The notes under the pieces: generated by a model
The model's database searches: none
What the model was told of the DNA's origin: nothing
The model's input: the letters and a program-made list of their open reading frames with translations, nothing else
Shown: one piece after another, positions 1 to 11,036 of the stretch
How the letters are laid out: the number at the start of each line of letters is the position of its first letter
How positions within the stretch are numbered: position 1 is the first letter of the stretch
Source: Megachile rotundata
Lineage: Eukaryota; Arthropoda; Insecta; Hymenoptera; Megachilidae
Assembly: GCF_050947335.1 (NCBI RefSeq)
Contig: NW_027473685.1
Location: 112,273-176,272 of the forward strand
Length of the DNA: 64,000 nt
Direction: 5' to 3'
Made by a program: the position numbers and the translations under genes

Positions 1-230
1 TGATTGTGTGATTGTGATTGTGTGATTGTGATTGTGTGATTGTGATTGTGTGATTGTGATTGTGTGATTGTGATTGTGTGATTGTGATTGTGTGATTGTG
101 ATTGTGTGATTGTGATTGTGTGATTGTGATTGTGTGATTGTGATTGTGTGATTGTGATTGTGTGATTGTGATTGTGTGATTGTGATTGTGTGATTGTGAT
201 TGTGTGATTGTGATTGTGTGATTGTGATTG

Positions 231-295
231 TGTAATTGGGATTGTGTGACTGGGATTGTGTGATTGAGAGTGTGTGATTGTGATTTTGTAATTGT
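231..295. repeat. GTAATTGGG / GACTGGG / GATTGAGAG cassette, copy 1
   Basis: A 65-bp variant cluster in order: TGTAATTGGG, TGACTGGG, GATTGAGAGTG, GATTTTGTAATTG. It stands out from the surrounding perfect array. The same marks recur at 651 and 1245, and in a close variant in the right-domain mosaic segments near 40790, 45260, 51050, 53270 and 58760. Confidence 0.93.
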
Positions 296-650
296 GATTG
301 TGTGATTGTGATTGTGTGATTGTGTGATTGTGTGATTGTGTGATTGTGTGATTGTGTGATTGTGTGATTGTGATTGTGTGATTGTGATTGTGTGATTGTG
401 ATTGTGTGATTGTGTGATTGTGATTGTGTGATTGTGATTGTGTGATTGTGATTGTGTGATTGTGATTGTGTGATTGTGATTGTGTGATTGTGATTGTGTG
501 ATTGTGATTGTGTGATTGTGATTGTGTGATTGTGATTGTGTGATTGTGATTGTGTGATTGTGATTGTGTGATTGTGATTGTGTGATTGTGATTGTGTGAT
601 TGTGATTGTGTGATTGTGATTGTGTGATTGTGATTGTGTGATTGTGATTG

Positions 651-715
651 TGTAATTGGGATTGTGTGACTGGGATTGTGTGATTGAGAGTGTGTGATTG
701 TGATTTTGTAATTGT
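651..715. repeat. GTAATTGGG cassette, copy 2
   Basis: Same order of variants and same length as the copy at 231, lying 420 bp downstream of it (30 units of 14 bp). Confidence 0.93.
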
Positions 716-1244
716 GATTGTGTGATTGTGATTGTGTGATTGTGTGATTGTGTGATTGTGTGATTGTGTGATTGTGTGATTGTGTGATTGTGATTGTGTG
801 ATTGTGATTGTGTGATTGTGATTGTGTGATTGTGATTGTGTGATTGTGATTGTGTGATTGTGATTGTGTGATTGTGATTGTGTGATTGTGATTGTGTGAT
901 TGTGATTGTGTGATTGTGATTGTGTGATTGTGATTGTGTGATTGTGATTGTGTGATTGTGATTGTGTGATTGTGATTGTGTGATTGTGATTGTGTGATTG
1001 TGATTGTGTGATTGTGATTGTGTGATTGTGATTGTGTGATTGTGATTGTGTGATTGTGATTGTGTGATTGTGATTGTGTGATTGTGATTGTGTGATTGTG
1101 ATTGTGTGATTGTGATTGTGTGATTGTGATTGTGTGATTGTGATTGTGTGATTGTGATTGTGTGATTGTGATTGTGTGATTGTGATTGTGTGATTGTGAT
1201 TGTGTGATTGTGATTGTGTGATTGTGATTGTGTGATTGTGATTG

Positions 1245-1309
1245 TGTAATTGGGATTGTGTGACTGGGATTGTGTGATTGAGAGTGTGTGATTGTGATTT
1301 TGTAATTGT
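1245..1309. repeat. GTAATTGGG cassette, copy 3
   Basis: Same cassette again, 594 bp after copy 2. The longer spacing comes from extra 14-bp units between the copies. Confidence 0.93.
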
Positions 1310-1750
1310 GATTGTGTGATTGTGATTGTGTGATTGTGTGATTGTGTGATTGTGTGATTGTGTGATTGTGTGATTGTGTGATTGTGATTGTGTGATTGTG
1401 ATTGTGTGATTGTGATTGTGTGATTGTGTGATTGTGATTGTGTGATTGTGATTGTGTGATTGTGATTGTGTGATTGTGATTGTGTGATTGTGATTGTGTG
1501 ATTGTGATTGTGTGATTGTGATTGTGTGATTGTGATTGTGTGATTGTGATTGTGTGATTGTGATTGTGTGATTGTGATTGTGTGATTCTGATTGTGTGAT
1601 TGTGATTGTGTGATTGTGATTGTGTGATTGTGATTGTGTGATTGTGATTGTGTGATTGTGATTGTGTGATTGTGATTGTGTGATTGTGATTGTGTGATTG
1701 TGATTGTGTGATTGTGATTGTGTGATTGTGGTTGTGTGATTGTGATTGTG

Positions 1751-1932
1751 TGACTGTGATTGTGTGACTGTGATTGTGTGACTGTGATTGTGTGACTGTG
1801 ATTGTGTGACTGTGATTGTGTGACTGTGATTGTGTGACTGTGATTGTGTGACTGTGATTGTGTGACTGTGATTGTGTGACTGTGATTGTGTGACTGTGAT
1901 TGTGTGACTGTGATTGTGTGACTGTGATTGTG
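1751..1932. repeat. Homogenised run of 13 TGACTGTGATTGTG units
   Basis: Thirteen consecutive 14-bp units carry the same T-to-C change (TGACTG instead of TGATTG), at exact 14-bp spacing from 1751 to 1919. Elsewhere this variant occurs only in ones to threes. The run points to local expansion of a single variant unit. Confidence 0.93.
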
Positions 1933-2016
1933 TGATTGTGATTGTGTGATTGTGATTGTGTGATTGTGATTGTGTGATTGTGATTGTGTGATTGTGATTG
2001 TGTGATTGTGATTGTG

Positions 2017-2213
2017 TGATTGTGTGATTGTGTTATTGCGTGAATGTGTGATTGCGTGATTGTGTGATTGCGTGATTGTGTGATTGTGTGGTTGTGTGAT
2101 TGTGTGATTGTGTGATTGTGTGATTGTGTGTTTGTGTGATTGCGTGATTGTGTGATTGTGTGACTGTGTGATTGTGTGATTGAGTGATTGTATGATTGTG
2201 TGATTGTGTGATT
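2017..2213. repeat. Type-1 CpG block and variant 8-bp array
   Basis: Opens with TTATTGCGTGAATG (stop triplet TTA at 2033), then alternates GATTGCGT and GATTGTGT, then passes into 8-bp units with scattered variants: GTGGTTG, GTGTGTTTG, TGACTG, GATTGAGTG, GTATGATTG. The order GTGTGTTTG, TGACTG, GATTGAGTG is repeated near 23640-23740 and 29300-29400. Confidence 0.88.
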
Positions 2214-2450
2214 GTGTGACTGTGATTGTGTGACTGTGGTTGTGTGATCGTGGTTGTGTGATCGTGGTTGTGTGATTGTGGTTGTGGGATTGTGGTTGTG
2301 TGATTGTGGTTGTGTGATTGTGGTTGTGTGATTGCGGTTGTGTGATTGCGATTGTGTGATTGCGATTGTGTGATTGCGATTTTGTGATTGCAATTGTGTG
2401 ATTCTGTGATTCTGATTGTGTGATTGTGTTATTGTGTGATATGTGTGAAT
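2214..2450. repeat. Divergent C-bearing 14-bp patch
   Basis: 14-bp units with stacked variants: TGACTGTGG, GATCGTGGTTG (twice), GTGGGATTG, GCGGTTG, several GCGATTG, GCAATTG, then GATTCTGTGATTCTG and a GATATGTGTGAATG step. The GATCGTGGTTG part is copied at about 23757 and 29417. The GATTCTGTGATTCTG part matches the right-domain mosaic segments. It is one of the most degenerate patches of the window. Confidence 0.88.
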
Positions 2451-2662
2451 GTGTGATTGTGTGATTGTGTGATTGTGTGATTGTGTGATTGTGTGATTGT
2501 GTGATTGTGTGATTGTGTGATTGTGTGATTGTGTGATTGTGTGATTGTGTGATTGTGTGATTGTGTGATTGTTTGATTGTGTGATTGTGTGATTGTGTGA
2601 TTGTGTGATTGTGTGATTGTGTGATTGTGTGATTGTGTGATTGTGTGATTGTGTGATTGTGA
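2451..2662. repeat. 8-bp array
   Basis: About 26 GATTGTGT units, almost perfect; one unit has GTTTGATTG near 2570. Confidence 0.94.
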
Positions 2663-3340
2663 TTGTGAGATTGTGATTGTGTGATTGTGTGATTGTGTGA
2701 TAGTGATTGTGTGATTGTGATTGTGTGATTGTGAGTGTGTGATTGTGATTGTCTGATTGTGATTGTGTGATTGTGATTGTGTGATTGTGATTGTGTGATT
2801 GTGATTGTGTGATTGTGATTGTGTGATTGTGATTGTGTGATTGTGATTGTGTGATTGTGATTGTGATTGTGTGATTGTGATTGTGTGATTGTGATTGTGT
2901 GATTGTGATTGTGTGATTGTGATTGTGATTGTGTGATTGTGATTGTGATTGTGTGATTGTGATTGTGTGATTGTGATTGTGTGATTGTGATTGTGTGATT
3001 GTGATTGTGTGATTGTGATTGTGTGATTGTGATTGTGTGATTGTGATTGTGTGATTGTGATTGTGTGATTGTGATTCTGTGATTGTGATTGTGTGATTGT
3101 GATTGTGTGATTGTGATTGTGTGATTGTGATTGTGTGATTGTGTTTGTGTGATTGTGTTTGTGTGATTGTGATTGTGTGATTGTGATTGTCTGATTGTGT
3201 GATTGTGATTGTGTGATTGTGATTGTGATTGTGATTGTGTGATTGTGATTGTGTGATTGTGATTGTGTGATTGTGATTGTGTGATTGTGATTGTGTGATT
3301 GTGATTGTGTGATTGTGATTGTGTGATTGTGATTGTGTGA
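2663..3340. repeat. 14-bp array with irregular word order
   Basis: Mainly 14-bp alternation, with several 6-6-8 steps (20 bp), and variants GATAGTG near 2700, GAGTGTG near 2734, GTCTGATTG near 2752 and 3190, and two GTGTTTG near 3142-3160. Confidence 0.9.
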
Positions 3341-3480
3341 TTGTGTGATTGTGTGATTGTGTGATTGTGTGATTGTGTGATTATGTGATCGTGTTATTGT
3401 CTTATTGTGTGATTGTGTGATTGTGTGATTGTGCGATTGTGTGATTGTGCGATTGTGTGGTTGAGAGTGTGTGATTGTCA
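3341..3480. repeat. Marker module with ATTATG, GATCG, GCG pair and GAGAG
   Basis: 8-bp units carrying, in order, ATTATGTGATCG, GTTATTG, GTCTTATTG, two GCGATTG, and GGTTGAGAGTG. It ends with a GTCATTG, one of very few CAT triplets on the + strand. It is a diverged copy of the module that marks the phase of the whole array. Confidence 0.9.
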
Positions 3481-4012
3481 TTGTGTGACTGTGATTGTGT
3501 GACTGTGATTGTGTGATTGTGATTGTGTGATTGTGATTGTGTGATTGTGATAGTGTGATTGTGATTGTGTGATTGTGATTGTGTGATTGTGATTGTGTGA
3601 TTGTGATTGTGTGATTGTGATTGTGTGATTGTGATTGTGTGATTCTGATTGTGTGATTGTGATTGTGTGATTGTGATTGTGTGATTGTGATTGTGTGATT
3701 GTGATTGTGTGATTGTGATTGTGTGATTGTGATTGTGTGATTGTGATTGTGTGATTGTGATTGTGTGATTGTGATAGTGTGATTGTGATTGTGTGATTGT
3801 GATTGTGTGATTCTGATTGTGTGATTGTGATTGTGTGATTGTGATTGTGTGATTGTGATTGTGTGATTGTGATTGTGTGATTGTGATTGTGTGATTGTGA
3901 TTGTGTGATTGTGATTGTGTGATTGTGATTGTGTGATTGTGATTGTGTGATTGTGATTGTGTGATTGTGATTGTGTGATTGTGTGATTGTGATTGTGTGA
4001 TTGTGTGATTGT
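3481..4012. repeat. 14-bp array
   Basis: Two TGACTG units at the start, then 14-bp alternation with GATAGTG near 3550 and 3773 and GATTCTG near 3643 and 3812. It ends in a few mixed 8-bp units. Confidence 0.93.
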
Positions 4013-4384
4013 GTTATTGCGTGAATGTGTGATTGCGTGATTGTGTGATTGCGTGATTGTGTGATTGCGTGATTGTGTGATTGCGTGATTGTGTGATTGC
4101 GTGATTGTGGGATTGCGTGATTGTGTGATTGCGTGATTGTGTGATTGCGTGATTGGGTGATTGTGTGATTGTGTGATTGTGTGATTGTGTGATTGTGTGA
4201 TTGTGTGATTGTGTGATTGTGTGATTGTGTGATTGTGTGATTGTGTGATTGTGTGATTGTGTGATTGTGTGATTGTGTGATTGTGTGATTGTGTGATTGT
4301 GTGATTGTGTGATTGTGTGATTGTGTGATTGTGTGATTGTGTGATTGTGTGTTTGTGTGATTGTGTGATTGTGTGATTGTGTGA
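4013..4384. repeat. Type-1 CpG block and 8-bp array
   Basis: Opens with TTATTGCGTGAATG at 4014. GATTGCGT alternates with GATTGTGT (16-bp step) to about 4150, including one GTGGGATTGCG, then GATTGGGTG and about 28 8-bp units with GTGTGTTTG near 4349. This is the opening module of the left-domain unit. Confidence 0.92.
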
Positions 4385-4830
4385 TTGTGATTGTGTGATT
4401 CTGATTGTGTGATTGTGATTGTGTGATTGTGATTGTGTGATTGTGATTGTGTGATTGTGATTGTGTGATTGTGATTGTGTGATTGTGATTGTGTGATTGT
4501 GATTGTGTGATTGTGATTGTGTGATTGTGATTGTGTGATTGTGATTGTGTGATTGTGTGATTGTGATTGTGTGATTGTGATTGTGTGATTGTGATTGTGT
4601 GATTGTGATTGTGTGATTGTGATTGTGTGATTGTGATTGTGTGATTGTGATTGTGATTGTGTGATTGTGTTTGTGTGATTGTGATTGTGTGATTGTGATT
4701 GTGTGATTGTGTGATTGTGATTGTGTGATTGTGATTGTGTGATTGTGATTGTGTGATTGTGATTGTGTGATTGTGATTGTGTGATTGTGATTGTGTGATT
4801 GTGATTGTGTGATTGTGATTGTGATTGTGT
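4385..4830. repeat. 14-bp array
   Basis: Starts with a GATTCTG unit, then 14-bp alternation. A 6-6-8 step followed by GTGTTTG lies near 4650-4675, and another 6-6-8 step closes the block. Both are recurrent phase marks of the left domain. Confidence 0.92.
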
Positions 4831-5345
4831 GATTGTGTGATTGTGTGATTGTGTGATTGTGTGATCGTGTGATTGTGTGATTGTGTGATTGTGCGATTGT
4901 GTGATTGTGCGATTGTGTGATTGAGAGTGTGTGATTGTGATTGTGTGATTGTGATTGTGTGATTGTGTGATTGTGTGATAGTGATTGTGTGATTGTGATT
5001 GTGTGATTGTGATTGTGTGATTGTGATTGTGTGATTGTGATTGTGTGATTGTGATTGTGTGATTGTGATTGTGTGATTGTGATTGTGTGATTGTGATTGT
5101 GTGATTGTGATTGTGTGATTGTGATTGTGTGATTGTGATTGTGATTGTGTGATTGTGATTGTGTGATTGTGATTGTGTGATTGTGATTGTGTGATTGTGA
5201 TTGTGTGATTGTGATTGTGTGATTGTGTGATTGTGTGATTGTGTGATTGTGTGATTATGTGATCGTGTGATTGTCTGATTGTGTGATTGTGTGATTGTGT
5301 GATTGTGCGATTGTGTGATTGTGCGATTGTGTGATTGAGAGTGTG
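4831..5345. repeat. Marker modules 1 and 2
   Basis: Module 1 (4831-4935) has GATCG, two GCGATTG and GATTGAGAG. A 14-bp stretch with GATAGTG near 4978 follows. Module 2 (5226-5345) has ATTATGTGATCG, GTCTGATTG, two GCGATTG and GATTGAGAG. Confidence 0.92.
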
Positions 5346-5640
5346 TGATTGTGATTGTGTGACTGTGATTGTGTGACTGTGATTGTGTGATTGTGATTGT
5401 GTGATTGTGTGATTGTGTGATTGCGTGATTGTGTGATTGCGTGATTGCGTGATTGCGTGATTGCGTGATTGCGTGATTGCGTGATTGCGTGATTGCGTGA
5501 TTGCGTGATTGTGTGATTGCGTGACTGTGTGATTGTGTGACTGTGTGATTGTGTGGTTGTGTGATTGTGTGGTTGTGTGATTGTGTGGTTGTGTGATTGT
5601 GCGATTGTGTGATTGTGCGATTGTGTGATTGTGATTGTGT
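5346..5640. repeat. TGACTG pair and type-2 CpG block, copy 1
   Basis: Two TGACTG units, then a GATTGCGT run with about ten CpG from 5430. GCGTGACTG follows at 5519, then a second TGACTG, three GTGGTTG and two GCGATTG. This is the first of ten type-2 blocks in the left domain (GCGTGACTG at 5519, 7687, 10925, 14225, 17367, 22889, 23965, 28565, 29627, 31007). Confidence 0.92.
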
Positions 5641-6748
5641 GATTGTGATTGTGTGATTGTGTGATTGTGTGATAGTGATTGTGTGATAGTGATTGTGTGA
5701 TTGTGATTGTGTGATTGTGATTGTGTGATTGTGATTGTGTGATTGTGATTGTGTGATTGTGATTGTGTGATTGTGATTGTGTGATTGTGATTGTGTGATT
5801 GTGATTGTGTGATTGTGATTGTGTGATTGTGATTGTGTGATTGTGATTGTGTGATTGTGATTGTGTGATTGTGATTGTGTGATTGTGATTGTGTGATTGT
5901 GATTGTGTGATTGTGATTGTGTGATTGTGATTGTGTGATTGTGATTGTGTTATTGTGATTGTGTGATTGTGATTGTGCGATTGTGATTGTGTGATTGTGA
6001 TTGTGATTGTGATTGTGTGATTGTGATTGTGTGATTGTGGTTGTGTGATTGTGATTGTGTGATTGTGATTGTGTGATTGTGATTGTGTGATTGTGATTGT
6101 GTGATTGTGATTGTGTGATTGTGATTGTGTGATTGTGATTGTGTGATTGTGATTGTGTGATTGTGATTGTGTGATTGTGATTGTGTGATTGTGATTGTGT
6201 GATTGTGATTGTGTGATTGTGATTGTGTGATTGTGATTGTGTGATTGTGATTGTGTGATTGTGATTGTGTGATTGTGATTGTGTGATTGTGATTGTGTGA
6301 TTGTGATTGTGTGATTGTGATTGTGTGATTGTGATTGTGTGATTGTGATTGTGTGATTGTGATTGTGTGATTGTGATTGTGTGATTGTGATTGTGTGATT
6401 GTGATTGTGTGATTGTGATTGTGTGATTGTGATTGTGTGATTGTGATTGTGTGATTGTGATTGTGTGATTGTGATTGTGTGATTGTGATTGTGTGATTGT
6501 GATTTTGTGATTGTGATTGTGTGATTGTGATTGTGTGATTGTGATTGTGTGATTGTGATTGTGATTGTGTGATTGTGTTTGTGTGATTGTGATTGTGTGA
6601 TTGTGATTGTGTGATTGTGTGATTGTGATTGTGTGATTGTGATTGTGTGATTGTGATTGTGTGATTGTGATTGTGTGATTGTGATTGTGTGATTGTGATT
6701 GTGTGATTGTGATTGTGTGATTGTGATTGTGATTGTGTGATTGTGTGA
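5641..6748. repeat. 14-bp array
   Basis: Two GATAGTG units near 5672 and 5688, then long 14-bp alternation. Rare marks are GTTATTG near 5949, GCGATTG near 5977, a run of consecutive 6-bp words near 5996-6010, GTGGTTG near 6038, GATTTTG near 6503, and a 6-6-8 step plus GTGTTTG near 6555-6580. Confidence 0.93.
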
Positions 6749-7518
6749 TTGTGTGATTGTGTGATTGTGTGATTGTGTGATCGTGTGATTGTGTGATTGT
6801 GTGATTGTGCGATTGTGTGATTGTGCGATTGTGTGATTGAGAGTGTGTGATTGTGATTGTGTGATTGTGATTGTGTGATTGTGTGATTGTGATTGTGTGA
6901 TTGTGATTGTGTGATTGTGATTGTGTGATTGTGATTGTGTGATTGTGATTGTGATTGTGTGATTGTGTGATTGTGTGATTGTGTGATTGTGTGATCGTGT
7001 GATTGTGTGATCGTGTGATTGTGTGATTGTGTGATTGTGCGATTGTGTGATTGTGCGATTGTGTGATTGAGAGTGTGTGATTGTGATTGTGTGATTGTGA
7101 TTGTGTGATTGTGTGATTGTGTGATAGTGATTGTGTGATTGTGATTGTGTGATTGTGATTGTGTGATTGTGATTGTGTGATTGTGATTGTGTGATTGTGA
7201 TTTTGTGATTGTGATTGTGTGATTGTGATTGTGTGATTGTGATTGTGTGATTGTGATTGTGTGATTGTGATTGTGTGATTGTGATTGTGATTGTGTGATT
7301 GTGATTGTGTGATTGTGATTGTGTGATTGTGATTGTGTGATTGTGATTGTGTGATTGTGATTGTGTGATTGTGATTGTGTGATTGTGTGATTGTGTGATT
7401 GTGTGATTGTGTGATTATGTGATCGTGTGATTGTCTGATTGTGTGATTGTGTGATTGTGTGATTGTGTGATTGTGTGATTGTGCGATTGTGTGATTGTGC
7501 GATTGTGTGATTGAGAGT
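6749..7518. repeat. Two marker modules 1 and one marker module 2
   Basis: Module 1 occurs at about 6749-6848 and again at 6961-7078 (second copy with two GATCG), with 14-bp units between. A 14-bp array with GATAGTG and GATTTTG follows, then module 2 at 7386-7518. The extra module 1 is a local duplication of about 230 bp. Confidence 0.9.
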
Positions 7519-7800
7519 GTGTGATTGTGATTGTGTGACTGTGATTGTGTGACTGTGATTGTGTGATTGTGATTGTGTGATTGTGTGATTGCGTGATTGT
7601 GTGATTGCGTGATTGCGTGATTGCGTGATTGCGTGATTGCGTGATTGCGTGATTGCGTGATTGCGTGATTGCGTGATTGTGTGATTGCGTGACTGTGTGA
7701 TTGTGTGACTGTGTGATTGTGTGGTTGTGTGATTGTGTGGTTGTGTGATTGTGTGGTTGTGTGATTGTGCGATTGTGTGATTGTGCGATTGTGTGATTGT
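7519..7800. repeat. TGACTG pair and type-2 CpG block, copy 2
   Basis: Same order as copy 1: two TGACTG, GATTGCGT run, GCGTGACTG at 7687, GTGGTTG three times, GCGATTG twice. Confidence 0.92.
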
Positions 7801-8825
7801 GATTGTGTGATTGTGATTGTGTGATTGTGTGATTGTGTGATAGTGATTGTGTGATAGTGATTGTGTGATTGTGATTGTGTGATTGTGATTGTGTGATTGT
7901 GATTGTGTGATTGTGATTGTGTGATTGTGATTGTGTGATTGTGATTGTGTGATTGTGATTGTGTGATTGTGATTGTGTGATTGTGATTGTGTGATTGTGA
8001 TTGTGTGATTGTGATTGTGTGATTGTGATTGTGATTGTGATTGTGTGATTGTGATTGTGTGATTGTGATTGTGTGATTGTGATTGTGTGATTGTGATTGT
8101 GTGATTGTGATTGTGTGATTGTGATTGTGTGATTGTGATTGTGTGATTGTGATTGTGTGATTGTGATTGTGTGATTGTGATTGTGTGATTGTGATTGTGT
8201 GATTGTGATTGTGTGATTGTGATTGTGTGATTGTGATTGTGTGATTGTGATTGTGTGATTGTGATTGTGTGATTGTGATTGTGTGATTGTGATTGTGTGA
8301 TTGTGTTTGTGTGATTGTGATTGTGTGATTGTGATTGTGTGATTGTGTGATTGTGATTGTGTGATTGTGATTGTGTGATTGTGATTGTGATTGTGTGATT
8401 GTGATTGTGTGATTGTGATTGTGTGATTGTGATTGTGTGATTGTGATTGTGTGATTGTGATTGTGTGATTGTGATTGTGTGATTGTGATTGTGTGATTGT
8501 GATTGTGTGATTGTGATTGTGTGATTGTGATTGTGTGATTGTGATTGTGTGATTGTGATTGTGTGATTGTGATTGTGTGATTGTGATTGTGTGATTGTGA
8601 TTGTGTGATTGTGATTGTGTGATTGTGATTGTGTGATTGTGATTGTGTGATTGTGATTGTGTGATTGTGATAGTGTGATTGTGATTGTGTGATTGTGATT
8701 GTGTGATTGTGATTGTGTGATTGTGATTGTGTGATTGTGATTGTGTGATTGTGATTGTGTGATTGTGATTGTGTGATTGTGATTGTGTGATTGTGATTGT
8801 GTGATTGTGATTGTGTGATTGTGTG
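7801..8825. repeat. 14-bp array
   Basis: 14-bp alternation with two early GATAGTG units, a run of consecutive 6-bp words near 8030, GTGTTTG near 8304, and GATAGTG near 8670. Confidence 0.93.
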
Positions 8826-9250
8826 ATTGTGTGATTGTGTTATTGCGTGAATGTGTGATTGCGTGATTGTGTGATTGCGTGATTGTGTGATTGCGTGATT
8901 GTGTGATTGCGTGATTGTGTGATTGCGTGATTGTGGGATTGCGTGATTGTGTGATTGCGTGATTGTGTGATTGCGTGATTGTGTGATTGTGTGATTGGGT
9001 GATTGTGTGATTGTGTGATTGTGTGATTGTGTGATTGTGTGATTGTGTGATTGTGTGATTGTGTGATTGTGTGATTGTGTGATTGTGTGATTGTGTGATT
9101 GTGTGATTGTGTGATTGTGTGATTGGGTGATTGTGTGATTGTGTGATTGTGTGATTGTGTGATTGTGTGATTGTGTGATTGTGTGATTGTGTGATTGTGT
9201 GATTGTGATTGTGTGATTGTGTGATTGTGATTGTGTGATTGTGTGATTGT
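8826..9250. repeat. Type-1 CpG block and 8-bp array, first of a pair
   Basis: TTATTGCGTGAATG at 8840, alternating CpG and non-CpG 8-bp units to about 8990 with GTGGGATTGCG, GATTGGGTG near 8996 and 9122, then 8-bp units and a few 14-bp units. Confidence 0.92.
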
Positions 9251-9785
9251 GTTATTGCGTGAATGTGTGATTGCGTGATTGTGTGATTGCGTGATTGTGT
9301 GATTGCGTGATTGTGTGATTGCGTGATTGTGTGATTGCGTGATTGTGGGATTGCGTGATTGTGTGATTGCGTGATTGTGTGATTGTGTGATTGGGTGATT
9401 GTGTGATTGTGTGATTGTGTGATTGTGTGATTGTGTGATTGTGTGATTGTGTGATTGTGTGATTGTGTGATTGTGTGATTGTGTGATTGTGTGATTGTGT
9501 GATTGTGTGATTGTGTGATTGTGTGATTGTGTGATTGTGTGATTGTGTGATTGTGTGATTGTGTGATTGTGTGATTGTGTGATTGTGTGATTGTGTGATT
9601 GTGTGATTGTGTGATTGTGTGATTGTGTGATTGTGTGATTGTGTGATTGTGTGATTGTGTGATTGTGTGATTGTGTGATTGTGTGATTGTGTGATTGTGT
9701 GATTGTGTGATTGTGTGATTGTGTGATTGTGTGATTGTGTGATTGTGTGTTTGTGTGATTGTGTGATTGTGTGATTGTGTGATTG
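9251..9785. repeat. Type-1 CpG block and long 8-bp array, second of a pair
   Basis: TTATTGCGTGAATG at 9252, about 410 bp after the previous one, so this module is tandemly doubled here (and again at 12094/12490). About 50 8-bp units follow, with GTGTGTTTG near 9748. Confidence 0.92.
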
Positions 9786-10190
9786 TGATTGTGTGATTCT
9801 GATTGTGTGATTGTGATTGTGTGATTGTGATTGTGTGATTGTGATTGTGTGATTGTGATTGTGTGATTGTGATTGTGTGATTGTGATTGTGTGATTGTGA
9901 TTGTGTGATTGTGATTGTGTGATTGTGATTGTGTGATTGTGATTGTGTGATTGTGATTGTGTGATTGTGATTGTGTGATTGTGATTGTGTGATTGTGATT
10001 GTGTGATTGTGATTGTGTGATTGTGATTGTGTGATTGTGATTGTGTGATTGTGATTGTGTGATTGTGATTGTGATTGTGTGATTGTGTTTGTGTGATTGT
10101 GATTGTGTGATTGTGATTGTGTGATTGTGTGATTGTGATTGTGTGATTGTGATTGTGTGATTGTGATTGTGTGATTGTGATTGTGATTGT
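9786..10190. repeat. 14-bp array
   Basis: Begins with GATTCTG near 9797, then regular 14-bp units. The 6-6-8 plus GTGTTTG mark lies near 10072-10090 and a closing 6-6-8 step near 10182. Confidence 0.93.
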
Positions 10191-10763
10191 GTGATTGTGT
10201 GATTGTGTGATTGTGTGATTGTGTGATTGTGTGATTGTGTGATCGTGTGATTGTGTGATTGTGTGATAGTGCGATTGTGTGATTGTGCGATTGTGTGATT
10301 GAGAGTGTGTGATTGTGATTGTGTGATTGTGATTGTGTGATTGTGTGATTGTGTGATAGTGATTGTGTGATTGTGATTGTGTGATTGTGATTGTGTGATT
10401 GTGATTGTGTGATTGTGATTGTGTTATTGTGATTGTGTGATTGTGATTGTGTGATTGTGATTGTGTGATTGTGATTGTGTGATTGTGATTGTGTGATTGT
10501 GATTGTGTGATTGTGATTGTGTGATTGTGATTGTGATTGTGTGATTGTGATTGTGTGATTGTGATTGTGTGATTGTGATTGTGTGATTGTGATTGTGTGA
10601 TTGTGTGATTGTGATTGTGTGATTGTGATTGTGTGATTGTGTGATTGTGTGATTGTGTGATTGTGTGATTATGTGATCGTGTGATTGTCTGATTGTGTGA
10701 TTGTGTGATTGTGTGATTGTGCGATTGTGTGATTGTGCGATTGTGTGATTGAGAGTGTGTGAT
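10191..10763. repeat. Marker modules 1 and 2
   Basis: Module 1 at 10191-10310 (here with GATAGTGCG in place of GATTGTGCG), a 14-bp stretch with GATAGTG and GTTATTG near 10423, then module 2 at 10621-10763. Confidence 0.91.
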
Positions 10764-11036
10764 TGTGATTGTGTGACTGTGATTGTGTGACTGTGATTGT
10801 GTGATTGTGATTGTGTGATTGTGTGATTGTGTGATTGCGTGATTGTGTGATTGCGTGATTGCGTGATTGCGTGATTGCGTGATTGCGTGATTGCGTGATT
10901 GCGTGATTGCGTGATTGTGTGATTGCGTGACTGTGTGATTGTGTGACTGTGTGATTGTGTGGTTGTGTGATTGTGTGGTTGTGTGATTGTGTGGTTGTGT
11001 GATTGTGCGATTGTGTGATTGTGCGATTGTGTGATT
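10764..11036. repeat. TGACTG pair and type-2 CpG block, copy 3
   Basis: Standard order, GCGTGACTG at 10925; 3238 bp after copy 2. Confidence 0.92.

Larger units (their letters stand above)
1..2016. repeat. 14-bp array, left edge, with three cassettes
   Basis: Nearly perfect 14-bp alternation, interrupted by three cassettes (listed separately), each followed by a short run of about seven 8-bp units (317-370, 737-790, 1330-1382). Cassette starts are 420 and 594 bp apart, giving a local higher-order repeat. An isolated GATTCTG variant lies near 1586. The array enters from beyond position 1. Confidence 0.95.

Noticed and set aside
2451..2662. Bacterial-type promoters or terminators
   Set aside because: Any match would repeat hundreds of times with the unit and has no gene to serve.
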